Positions 7,539 through 14,536 are shown, counted from the first letter of the stretch. The stretch: 19,718 nucleotides of DNA from JBCBWG01 sp964579305 (GCA_964579305.1 CAZOGY010000070.1:1-19718); one strand, 5' to 3'. Numbers and translations: made by a program. The notes: generated by a model not told the origin, from the sequence alone.

Positions 7539-8392
7539 AGATCCCAGCGCAGACCAATACGGATTTCGTGGTCAAAGCGGTCTTCAAGGGTGTAGCGAAC
7601 TTGTTCTCCGTCGATCGAGGTCAGAACCGTCGAGACATCACCGCTCGTCCAGGTTCCCTGATACCCGATGTCGAGTTTCTTGGAGTGGTCCAGATCGATC
7701 GCCACGCCGCCGAGCACCATCAAGGCAATGCCCCAGGCCACATCGTTTGATGTCTCCGCGCTGATTTCTGTACCCGCGACAGCCGTGTTGGCTTGACCTT
7801 GGATGTTGTAGACAACACCGCCAAACCCGGCGCCGACGAACGGCGTGAAGCCACGAAAACGATCGAGGTCGTAAATCAGCTTGCCAACAAACGTGTGGTA
7901 GCTCACCCGCACACGCGTGTCGGTTTCCGTTTCAAGAAACGTGTCCTCGTTTCGAACATCGACACCGCCAGCGATCCGCTCTTCATTGCGGAAGGCGATT
8001 TCAAGTTCGCCGCGAAGACGATGCGAGAAATAACGGCCAGCCGTAATCCCCACGCTCCACAGTCCGGAAAACTCATCGAAGTCGCGCACTGGCGGCGGCG
8101 CGCCCGCAATGGCCGGGGAATCCGCATCAAGAAAATAGGACCGTGAACTGCCCGAAGAGGCCGCAACATAACCGACGCTGAGGCCAATGTAATAGCGCGG
8201 CTCGTATTCCGGGATCGGGGCCGGCGCTGGCACAGGCTTGGCATGATGCCCGCGATAGGTGCCTTTCAAGCCCAGCCCGTGATCACGTGCTGCGGCTGGA
8301 ACGGCGGCTGCAGCGGCAGCGAGGCCAAGAACGAGTGCCGGCAGTGCGCCCTTCAAGCGTGCCGACGGACGGAGCGATGCGATCATCACCAT
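7532..8392 (-). CDS. Outer-membrane beta-barrel protein (OmpA/opacity-like barrel)
   Basis: A 286-aa exported protein. A basic N-terminus and hydrophobic Ala/Leu core (about 14-35, cleavage near PAAA/R) form a signal peptide. A short proline-rich stretch (PVPAPAPIPEYEP) comes next, then alternating amphipathic strands typical of an 8-stranded barrel (YYIGLSVGYVAAS, GLWSVGITAGRYFS, LRGELEIAFR, FTPFVGAGFGGVVYN, WGIALMVLGGVAIDL, KLDIGYQGTW). It ends HEIRIGLRWDLH; the last residue is His rather than the usual Phe, but Trp is nearby. No peptidoglycan-binding OmpA domain is present, so it is a bare barrel of porin-like, adhesin-like or structural role. AGGGG lies 12 bases before the ATG at 8392; an ATG at 8386 is an alternative. 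It is a single gene with its own terminator. Confidence 0.85.
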   Translation of the reverse strand: MVMIASLRPSARLKGALPALVLGLAAAAAAVPAAARDHGLGLKGTYRGHHAKPVPAPAPIPEYEPRYYIGLSVGYVAASSGSSRSYFLDADSPAIAGAPPPVRDFDEFSGLWSVGITAGRYFSHRLRGELEIAFRNEERIAGGVDVRNEDTFLETETDTRVRVSYHTFVGKLIYDLDRFRGFTPFVGAGFGGVVYNIQGQANTAVAGTEISAETSNDVAWGIALMVLGGVAIDLDHSKKLDIGYQGTWTSGDVSTVLTSIDGEQVRYTLEDRFDHEIRIGLRWDLH

Positions 8393-8784
8393 GATCTAGC
8401 GGTTCCCCTAATGCCGCCGCATCGCCAACATGGCGACATTTCACAGCGGGCAAGCCAATCTCGAACGCGGTTCAAGACGCAGCGCACACAGCAGCGTGCA
8501 CCTCACCAACACCAGCCGACTTCATGGACGGTGAAACGCGGGACGGGAAACACGGGACACGGACTGGCCCAATACGGCGGGCCTGAAAACAACAGCTGCG
8601 CTGGTAGACCGACATGCCGGCGCACCGCGCCTTGCGTGACTGGCCAACGTGCCGTTGCTTGATTTCGGGAAGAACGATGGCTGAGCCGGCTTAACGAGGC
8701 GTTACCAAGCGGCCAAAAGCAGGACACGGCGTGCCGAATAGACACGCCGTGTGCATAAGCCTTGTTGGTCTCTATTGCCGCGGA
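8393..8784. other. Intergenic region between glmM and the outer-membrane protein gene
   Basis: About 390 bases without a gene that I can support; the open frames here lack ribosome sites and recognisable protein character. It contains the glmM terminator on the right and, near the outer-membrane gene, the 5' leader with a small hairpin (TCGCCA 8422-8427 with TGGCGA 8431-8436, 3-base loop). The promoter of the outer-membrane gene must lie here, but I could not identify confident -35/-10 elements. Confidence 0.5.
8714..8752 (-). terminator. Rho-independent terminator of glmM
   Basis: A perfect 10-bp inverted repeat, ACACGGCGTG (8724-8733) and CACGCCGTGT (8743-8752), with a 9-base loop. It lies 32 bases after the glmM stop and is followed on the minus strand by CCTGCTTTTGG, a short T-run. 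Confidence 0.75.
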
Positions 8785-10140
8785 TTAGGCGGCCTGGGCG
8801 ACCTGGCGCACAGCTTCAGCAATATCGCCGACAACCGTGCGAACGAGCACCTCATCATCGCCTTCCGCCATGACGCGGATCACCGGCTCTGTTCCTGACG
8901 GGCGGATCACCAATCGCCCCGCATTACCAAGGCGTTGCTTGGCGCGGTCGATTTCCTTGATGACCTTGTCGTGCTCAAGCGGTTTGCCGTCTTGGTAGCG
9001 CACGTTCTCAAGGATCTGCGGCAGCGGATCGAACCGGCGGCAAACCTCACTCACCGGCTTGCCCGTCGCCACCACCACTGCAAGCACTTGCAGGGCCGAA
9101 ACAAGGCCATCACCCGTGGTGGCATAATCGGAAAGCACGATGTGCCCGGACTGCTCGCCGCCAACGTTATAGCCATGCTTGCGCATATGCTCCACGACGT
9201 ATCGGTCGCCGACAGCCGTTCGCACCAGCGTCAGGCCAAGACCTTGCAGATACCGCTCAAAGCCCAGGTTGGACATGACCGTTGCGACAACGCCGCCAGC
9301 CGCCAATCGGCCGCGTCGGTGCCAGCTCTCGCCAATCACGGCCATAAGCTGATCGCCATCGACTTGGCGGCCGTCTTCGTCGACGATCACGACCCGGTCG
9401 GCGTCACCATCAAGCGCGATACCAATATCGGCGCGCACCTCACGGACCTTGTCGACAAGCGCATCAGGATGCGTTGAGCCGCATTTCAGGTTGATGTTGC
9501 GGCCGTTGGGTTCATCTCCGATCGAGATGACTTCGGCACCCAATTCCCACAGCGCTTGCGGGGCGACTTTGTAGCCCGCGCCATGTGCGCAATCGATCAC
9601 GATGCGCATATCGTTCAGCCGGAGGTTGCGCGGAAGCGTGCGTTTTGCGAACTCGATATAGCGCTCCTGCGCGCTCTCAACCCGGCTCGCACGGCCGATG
9701 GCTTCCGCCGCAACGAGCAATTCCTCCGACGGCGCCTCCATCAGCGCTTCGATCGCCAACTCCCGCTCGTCGCTGAGCTTGAAGCCATCCGCGTCGAAAA
9801 ACTTGATACCGTTATCGGCAAATGGGTTGTGTGAGGCGGAAATCATCACGCCCATGTCCGCACGCATCGAGCGGGTCAACATCGCAACGGCAGGGGTCGG
9901 CATCGGACCGAGGAGAAAGACCTCGCAGCCCACCGACGTGAACCCCGACATCAGTGCGGCTTCAAGCATATAGCCGGACAAACGCGTATCCTTGCCAATC
10001 ACCACCCGCCGCGGCGGCGATCCGCCGTTGACCGCAAAGCGCCCGGCGGCCATGCCGACCTTCAGTGCAGCCTCAGAAGTCATTGGCGGCCGGTTGGCGC
10101 GTCCACGAATACCGTCTGTTCCGAAATACTTACGAGCCAT
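8785..10140 (-). CDS. glmM: Phosphoglucosamine mutase
   Basis: A 451-aa cytoplasmic enzyme interconverting glucosamine-6-phosphate and glucosamine-1-phosphate, feeding UDP-GlcNAc for peptidoglycan and LPS. Its length matches the family. It opens MARKYFGTDGIRGRANRPPM. The catalytic phosphoserine loop is MISASHNPFADNGIKFF (Ser103), the Mg-binding loop is ALDGDADRV (Asp244, 246, 248), the sugar-binding loop is GGEQSGH (about 328-333) and the phosphate-binding loop is RPSGTEP (413-419); all are intact. AAGG stands eight bases upstream of the ATG. In many bacteria glmM sits directly beside folP and ftsH; here those genes follow the same order and strand, but a plus-strand ParA module separates glmM from folP. 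Confidence 0.98.
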   Translation of the reverse strand: MARKYFGTDGIRGRANRPPMTSEAALKVGMAAGRFAVNGGSPPRRVVIGKDTRLSGYMLEAALMSGFTSVGCEVFLLGPMPTPAVAMLTRSMRADMGVMISASHNPFADNGIKFFDADGFKLSDERELAIEALMEAPSEELLVAAEAIGRASRVESAQERYIEFAKRTLPRNLRLNDMRIVIDCAHGAGYKVAPQALWELGAEVISIGDEPNGRNINLKCGSTHPDALVDKVREVRADIGIALDGDADRVVIVDEDGRQVDGDQLMAVIGESWHRRGRLAAGGVVATVMSNLGFERYLQGLGLTLVRTAVGDRYVVEHMRKHGYNVGGEQSGHIVLSDYATTGDGLVSALQVLAVVVATGKPVSEVCRRFDPLPQILENVRYQDGKPLEHDKVIKEIDRAKQRLGNAGRLVIRPSGTEPVIRVMAEGDDEVLVRTVVGDIAEAVRQVAQAA

Positions 10141-10397
10141 TGCGGCGACCTTACTGTCGAGAGCGGGCAGACCGATCGGACCTCGCGCCGGCGCGCCAGA
10201 GCCCGCGATCTGATGCCGGAGCCACGTTCAAGATGCAAGCTATGCAAAAGCGGCGCCACGGTCCGCGTGCGGCTTTGCAGTCCCCAGCGCCGTCGCTACG
10301 TCCTGGCGGCCCCCGCGGAATCGCCGCATACGAGGGTTAACACTGCTGGGCTGGCGGTCTTTCTGTGCCGGCTCTTGCGTCACGGGAGTGAACAGAT

Positions 10398-11267
10398 ATG
10401 GCCATGTTCATTGCGGTCGCGAACCGCAAAGGTGGCGTTGGAAAATCGACGATCTCAACGATGCTCGCCTATGCCTTGTCGATTTGGTCAGACAAGCGGG
10501 TGCTGCTGATTGACCTCGATGCGCAATCGAACTCCTCATTGATCCTGCTTGGCGGCGCGCGCTGGATTGAAACCCAGCGCAAATCCAAAAATATTGCCGC
10601 CTACATCGAGGATCGTCTCGAGCGGATGACCAACATCCGCGATTACCTCGTTGAGAACGTTGGCGATATCGAAACTGACGACGGCAAACGTCCCAAGCTT
10701 TCGCTTCTTGCCGGCTCGTTGGAATTTGAAGATATCCAAGACGAGATGATCGCGCACTACTCGCGCCATAATACCAACTTTCGCCAGGCCAAGCTGCGCT
10801 GCGCAGAGCATTTCCGCGCCGCCTTGAACTTCGCCAATTCGCTCGCCGATATCGTGATCTTGGATTGTGCCCCGGGCCTTTCGACGGCGACGGCTGCGGC
10901 CTTGAAGATTGCCGATAAAGTGGTGGTCCCGTTCCGCCCGGACGCCGTGTCGGAATTTGCCGTCGACCGCATTGCGCAGGTTGTCGAGAACCGTAAGCTC
11001 GAACAGATCTTTGAAATCCCGCCGCCGGAGCGCCGCTACGTGTGCGTTGCCAACCAGGTCCGTCCCGGCGGCCGCGACGCGCTCTATGTCGATACGATTT
11101 CGGGCAATCATCCCATGGTGGCCACGCAAATGCCGGCGCTGCCCGACATTGCCGATGCGTTCGACTTCGTCGACGAAGATCCCCAAACAATGGCTGAAAA
11201 ATACGGTGAGGGCCTCGGGCCGCTGCAAGCGTTGCATCGCGATCTCGCAACCATCTTGAAACTCTAA
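10398..11267 (+). CDS. ParA/MinD-superfamily ATPase (orphan, cargo-positioning type)
   Basis: A 289-aa deviant Walker A ATPase. The P-loop KGGVGKST (11-18) has the ParA signature lysine; the A' motif is LLIDLDAQSNSS (about 37-48) and the Walker B-like motif is DIVILDCAPG (151-160). The fold runs to the C-terminus, with the later VVPFRPDAVSEFAVDRI and VCVANQVRPGGRD segments. ParA ATPases form nucleoid-bound gradients that move or space cargo such as chromosomes, plasmids, chemoreceptor clusters or carboxysomes. There is no N-terminal DNA-binding domain, no ParB beside it and no obvious parS, so chromosome partition is unlikely. The sequence is not MipZ-like. GGGAG nine bases before the ATG gives a strong ribosome site. 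The stop codon overlaps the edge of a dispersed repeat. The next gene is the likely partner. Confidence 0.88.
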   Translation: MAMFIAVANRKGGVGKSTISTMLAYALSIWSDKRVLLIDLDAQSNSSLILLGGARWIETQRKSKNIAAYIEDRLERMTNIRDYLVENVGDIETDDGKRPKLSLLAGSLEFEDIQDEMIAHYSRHNTNFRQAKLRCAEHFRAALNFANSLADIVILDCAPGLSTATAAALKIADKVVVPFRPDAVSEFAVDRIAQVVENRKLEQIFEIPPPERRYVCVANQVRPGGRDALYVDTISGNHPMVATQMPALPDIADAFDFVDEDPQTMAEKYGEGLGPLQALHRDLATILKL

Positions 11268-11365
11268 AGCGTCTGGTTTCGGCGAAATCGCCAGAAATGA
11301 AAGATGCAGGGACCATCAAAACTGGATCATCGCAGGTGAACGCACGTGAGCCTCAAATGATCTGA
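11264..11365. repeat. Dispersed intergenic repeat, copy C (partial)
   Basis: The segment begins with CTAAAGCG, which contains the parA stop TAA, and ends with a 33-base block (11333-11365) matching 19587-19619 at 28 of 33 positions. Shared words are CAGGTGAACGC and CAAATGATCTGA. Bases 11281-11292 form a small GGCG/CGCC hairpin. The right part of the element, as seen in the copy at 19587-19700, is missing or strongly degraded beyond 11365. Confidence 0.6.
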
Positions 11366-11402
11366 CGCACGCATCGGCCAAAGGACAGTTGAAGGACACG
11401 CC

Positions 11403-12023
11403 ATGGCCCGACCGACGATCCGGCTTAAAGGACCAGCACTTGCGCGGTTTCTGCGCCGGGTCGTGGCCGGGCGTGACGGTGTTGATCCAGTGGCGTCGCG
11501 GGCCGTGGCCAGAGATCTCTCCCGCCTGTTGGCATCGGCCGATGTCCGTCGCGTCAGTTGGAGCCGCCTGCAGGCGCGGCGCGCAGTTCGGTGTGAAGCG
11601 TCCCCCGATCCAGACCCGGCAGCCAACCCCAAACCGGTGACCAACGGCATGGACGCAACCCAAACGCACGCCCACCCACAAGCCCAAGCGCCGGCTGTCA
11701 GTGTCGGCATGTCGCAGTTAGACCCCTCGCCAGCCGCACAACCCCAGACACAGACGCCGGCCCCGGCAGAAGCACCGGCACCGGCTTTCGATCCATTCGT
11801 TTTTGGATTGATACCAGTCTATCAACGCGAGGGCCTGACAGGTCTGCGCGGCCGGCTTGATGCGATCGACAGTATCGAGAACCTCCGCAAAATGGCGCGC
11901 GCTCAGAAAATCGGCCTGCCAGCGGAAATCCGCCGCGGTGATGTGCCCGCGACCGCCGTGCGCGACGCCATCATAACAGCCGTTGAAAAGCGCATTGCCG
12001 ATCGCCGGGCCGCCGCCAGCTGA
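11403..12023 (+). CDS. Small low-complexity protein, probable partner of the ParA-type ATPase
   Basis: A 206-aa protein that I do not recognise by name. It has three parts. A basic, Arg-rich helical N-terminus (1-63) comes first. A disordered Pro/Gln/Ala-rich linker follows (about 65-128, for example PAAQPQTQTPAPAEAPAPA). A conserved-looking C-terminal domain (about 130-206) contains GLRGRLDAIDSIENLRKMAR and GLPAEIRRGDVP, then a final charged helix ending RIADRRAAAS. The SIENLRKMARAQKI segment resembles the short helix-extension-helix of SAP/Rho-N-like modules, a weak match. AAGGA six bases before the ATG is an excellent ribosome site. It follows the ParA gene on the same strand after 135 bases. 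By analogy, orphan ParA ATPases usually sit beside a small adaptor such as McdB that stimulates the ATPase and carries the cargo; that role is inferred. Confidence 0.8.
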   Translation: MARPTIRLKGPALARFLRRVVAGRDGVDPVASRAVARDLSRLLASADVRRVSWSRLQARRAVRCEASPDPDPAANPKPVTNGMDATQTHAHPQAQAPAVSVGMSQLDPSPAAQPQTQTPAPAEAPAPAFDPFVFGLIPVYQREGLTGLRGRLDAIDSIENLRKMARAQKIGLPAEIRRGDVPATAVRDAIITAVEKRIADRRAAAS

Positions 12024-12049
12024 TCCGTTCTCGGCGGACTATTGCCAAG

Positions 12050-12222
12050 TCTAATGCATGGCGCATCCAATCGGCTTCACGCCCCAAGGCCGCAAAGCGG
12101 CTCGGGCCATCGATGTTCGTGTTCGAAACATCGACACGAAAACGGCCCGCCCCGGCGGAGGGCCAACGGCCTGTGAGCGCAACAGAGCTAAAGCGAGGCG
12201 CATTTCACGCGACACGCTTTAG
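12050..12222. repeat. Dispersed intergenic repeat, copy A, with an 86-base structured insert
   Basis: Bases 12062-12081 match 19627-19646 (19 of 20), and bases 12169-12222 match the copy ending at 19700 (51 of 54). Weaker similarity reaches back to 12050. Between the two blocks, about 12082-12167 is absent from the other copy; it folds as a nested hairpin (CGGGCC 12103-12108 with GGCCCG 12144-12149, and CGATGTT 12111-12117 with AACATCG 12127-12133). The right end is another hairpin, CTAAAGCG (12188-12195) with CGCTTTAG (12215-12222). Confidence 0.75.
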
Positions 12223-12309
12223 TGCGCGGCATGCCAAGGTGCGTGATCCCGCCCGCCGGTTGTCCTGCGGGCCGTGACGTTCGGTTTGAGCCAACCAAGG
12301 CATCACATC

Positions 12310-12999
12310 ATGCATCGCGACACCAGCGCCTTCCTCGCCATCTGGAATGACGTCGCTTCCGATCAGGAGGCCGCTTGGCTCGACTGGCATACCCACGAAC
12401 ACATGCCCGAACGCGTCTGCGTCGACGGGTTTCTGGTCGGGCGACGCTATCTCGCATTGGACGACACCGGCACGCGCTACTTCACGTTGTATGAAGGCAG
12501 CGACCTGCATGTGTTTGACGGCCCGGCGTATCTGGAGCGCCTGAACAATCCAACGCCATGGACGCGTCGGATGTCGCCGGCGTTTCGCAATTTTGCGCGT
12601 GGCGCGTGTCAGTGCAGCGCCCGTCGCGGTCGCGGCGAAACCGGCGCTTTACTCGCCATACGGCTCGATCGCGCACCTGCCACGACTGCCGCTCTCGATG
12701 CCGATGCCGTGGCCGACGCGCTCACCTGTGATGCCGTCGTCACGACGGTCGCCATCGGTGTTTGTGATCACGCCGTGACGCGGGTCGAGACAGCCGAACG
12801 CAGTACGCGCTCAGGCACGGCCGACGACATTTTTGCTGCAACGATTTTGATTGAAGCGCTTGATCCCCGCGCGCTGATAGCGTGCCAAGAACGGATAGGA
12901 CCCATCGTTGCCGCGCACGCGCCCGACTACCGTATCACGTCAAGCTGCCGCTACGAGTTGAGTTACCGGCTGAGCCGCGAAGACGTGCCCGGCGCGTGA
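12310..12999 (+). CDS. Uncharacterised protein, possible dimeric alpha/beta-barrel fold
   Basis: A 229-aa cytoplasmic protein without signal peptide or membrane segment. Its N-terminal half has the look of ferredoxin-like dimeric alpha/beta-barrel proteins, with the pattern FLAIWNDVAS ... WLDWHTHEHMPERV ... GFLVGRRYLALDD ... YFTLYEGSDLHVF ... YLERLNNPTPWTRRM. The WHTHEHMPER segment (His/Glu cluster) recalls EthD-like proteins. The C-terminal half is more divergent and may be a second, degenerate repeat of the same fold (TGALLAIRLDRAP ... YRITSSCRYELSYRL). I cannot name a function. The ATG at 12310 has AAGG nine bases upstream; a GTG at 12274 would add 12 poorly supported residues. Its last 37 bases overlap the 3' end of the convergent folP gene. 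Confidence 0.75.
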   Translation: MHRDTSAFLAIWNDVASDQEAAWLDWHTHEHMPERVCVDGFLVGRRYLALDDTGTRYFTLYEGSDLHVFDGPAYLERLNNPTPWTRRMSPAFRNFARGACQCSARRGRGETGALLAIRLDRAPATTAALDADAVADALTCDAVVTTVAIGVCDHAVTRVETAERSTRSGTADDIFAATILIEALDPRALIACQERIGPIVAAHAPDYRITSSCRYELSYRLSREDVPGA

Positions 13000-14072
13000 T
13001 GGGCCCCGGTGACCGACGCCATCCAAACGTCGATCGCATGGCGTGTCTCGGCCACATCATGCACCCGTACGATCTGCACACCTTGCGCGACGGCGGCCAG
13101 TGCTGCGCCAAGCGATCCAGCAACGCGTTGATCCGGTTCGCCGACACCGGTCAGTGTGCCGATGAAACGCTTGCGCGATGCCCCGACCAACAGCGGCACC
13201 CCAAGCCCGTGGAACAGCGACATCCCAGAAAAAAGCCCCAAGTTGTCTTCAATCCGTTTGCCAAAGCCAATGCCAGGGTCGGCTATGATCTTGTTTGCTG
13301 CGACACCCGCATCGACGGCCGCGGCAATGCGTGCTTCCAGGTAATCAAACACTTCCAACAGGGCGTCATCGTAGTAAGGCGCATCTTGCATCGTCTTGGG
13401 ATTGCCCTTGGCGTGCATCAAGACGATCGGGACATCCAATTCCGCGGCCGTTGCAAGGGCTTCGGCATCATGGGTCAACGCCGACACGTCGTTGATGATG
13501 TCAGCGCCGGCCGAAACGGCTTCGCGCATCACAATGGCCTTGCGCGTATCAATCGAAATCAGCGCATCGCACGAGCCGGAAAGCGCCTCAACAACCGGAA
13601 TGACGCGGCGCAGTTCTTCTTGCGTATCAACCGGATCGGAACCCGGCCGCGTGCTCTCGCCGCCAATATCAAGGATCGTCGCTCCGGCTGCAGCCAGCCG
13701 CTTGGCATGGCCAATTGCTTGATCGGGCGCCACAAATTGACCGCCGTCGGAAAAGCTATCGGGCGTCACGTTGACGACACCCATGATCTGGGGCCGGTCT
13801 AATGCAAGCCCTGCGATCCGGCCGCGCGAGGCCTGCACAAGTTCAAGCATATCGCCGGCCTGTTGCGAGCGCCGCCCCCAGTCACGCTCAAACAGATCGC
13901 CAAGCCCCGCGATCCGCCGGTCAACCCGCGCGCCGGCCCGTTCGATCACTTCAAGCGCCGTGAAATCAAGCCAGCCGCCAGCGAGCCGCAACCCGCCCCA
14001 AACCTCGTTCGCGGCTTCGCCGAGCCGCGCCGGGTAAAGCCCAACAGGTCGCAAATAGATATCGCGCAGCAT
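12963..14072 (-). CDS. folP: Dihydropteroate synthase with N-terminal extension
   Basis: A 369-aa enzyme joining p-aminobenzoate to 6-hydroxymethyl-dihydropterin diphosphate in folate synthesis; it is the sulfonamide target. All pterin-binding TIM-barrel signatures are present: MGVVNVTPDSFSDGG (97-111), DIGGESTRPG (135-144), SIDTRK (173-178), INDVSAL (193-199), VLMHAKGNPKTMQ (217-229), ADPGIGFGK (264-272), LVGASRKRFIG (295-305) and VRVHDV (335-340). About 90 residues precede the barrel (YLRPVGLYPARL ... GGWLDFTALEVI), making it longer than the roughly 280-aa E. coli enzyme. Such extensions occur in alphaproteobacterial FolP and have no assigned function. The ATG at 14072 has GAAGG seven bases upstream. 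The gene shares strand and order with ftsH, tilS and cpoB upstream. Confidence 0.96.
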   Translation of the reverse strand: MLRDIYLRPVGLYPARLGEAANEVWGGLRLAGGWLDFTALEVIERAGARVDRRIAGLGDLFERDWGRRSQQAGDMLELVQASRGRIAGLALDRPQIMGVVNVTPDSFSDGGQFVAPDQAIGHAKRLAAAGATILDIGGESTRPGSDPVDTQEELRRVIPVVEALSGSCDALISIDTRKAIVMREAVSAGADIINDVSALTHDAEALATAAELDVPIVLMHAKGNPKTMQDAPYYDDALLEVFDYLEARIAAAVDAGVAANKIIADPGIGFGKRIEDNLGLFSGMSLFHGLGVPLLVGASRKRFIGTLTGVGEPDQRVAGSLGAALAAVAQGVQIVRVHDVAETRHAIDVWMASVTGAHHAPGTSSRLSR

Positions 14073-14227
14073 GCCGTAGCCTTCGAGAGAGAACCTGGGC
14101 CACGCGCGATAGCATATCCCAGGCCCCCATGCCGAGCCCAAGCCAACCCAGGGGCTGCGGCGAAAAGCAACTGCCAGCCCGCGCGACCGGCCAACGCGTC
14201 ATCAAAAGCGCGGCCGCGTTATTGACC

Positions 14228-14458
14228 TCAACGGGCGATCCGCTGGCCCGTTTGCGAACCGCCGCGCACCCGGCGGGTGGAAACCTTCAGCTTCTTTGGG
14301 CAGGACTTGGTACACGCGACAACGGAGCCATCGGGGCAAACGCGCTGACGCACGGCATTGGCCGGCGACGTCACCGATAATGCGACAGCGCCGAAAGCCA
14401 ACGCCAGCGCCACTTTTGAGAACCATGGACGGCGTGAGTTCTGAAACGAACAATTCAT
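14228..14458 (-). CDS. Small secreted cysteine-containing cationic protein
   Basis: A 76-aa frame with a clear signal peptide: a basic N-region (SRRPWFSK), hydrophobic core VALALAFGAVALSV and cleavage site SPANA/V near residue 35. The predicted mature part is 41 residues with three cysteines (41, 49, 53) in VCPDGSVVACTKSCPKK, and about 11 basic against one acidic residue. Three cysteines could give one disulfide plus a free thiol or an intermolecular link. I do not recognise the family. The ribosome site is modest (AGAG six bases before ATG 14458), so the gene call rests mainly on the signal peptide and composition. It lies 99 bases after another small secreted protein and upstream of folP. 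Confidence 0.62.
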   Translation of the reverse strand: MNCSFQNSRRPWFSKVALALAFGAVALSVTSPANAVRQRVCPDGSVVACTKSCPKKLKVSTRRVRGGSQTGQRIAR

Positions 14459-14501
14459 CGGAATCTCTGCTTTTGGAAAAAAGGATTTTTTTGAACTTGG
14501 C

Positions 14502-14536
14502 GGCGCGCCACCGGCGAAAACGGCCGATAGCGCGCC
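14502..14536. repeat. Hairpin between the two small secreted-protein genes
   Basis: A 7-bp stem (GGCGCGC 14502-14508 with GCGCGCC 14530-14536) encloses an inner 4-bp stem (CGGC 14512-14515 with GCCG 14523-14526). It lies just after the stop of the 57-aa gene. No T-run follows directly on the minus strand, although an A/T-rich stretch begins about 12 bases further on. It may be a weak terminator or an mRNA-processing structure. Confidence 0.4.

Noticed and set aside
8243..8662. 139-codon plus-strand open frame in the glmM/outer-membrane gene interval
   Set aside because: No ribosome site; Cys/His/Arg/Gln-rich composition without a fold signature; it partly overlaps the outer-membrane gene in antisense.
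10398..11267. MipZ or a chromosomal ParA/ParB partition locus
   Set aside because: The N-terminal sequence is not MipZ-like, and neither a ParB gene nor a parS-like palindrome is visible nearby.
10408..11319. 303-codon minus-strand open frame
   Set aside because: It is antisense to the ParA-type ATPase gene, Arg/Ser-rich, with no ribosome site or domain.
12882..13802. 306-codon plus-strand open frame
   Set aside because: It is antisense to folP, and its composition is that of a reverse-frame translation.
14073..14227. Possible additional small gene between folP and the 76-aa gene
   Set aside because: The overlapping minus-strand frames run into folP in the wrong frame and have no ribosome site; only a loose CCTGGG/CCCAGG inverted repeat is present.
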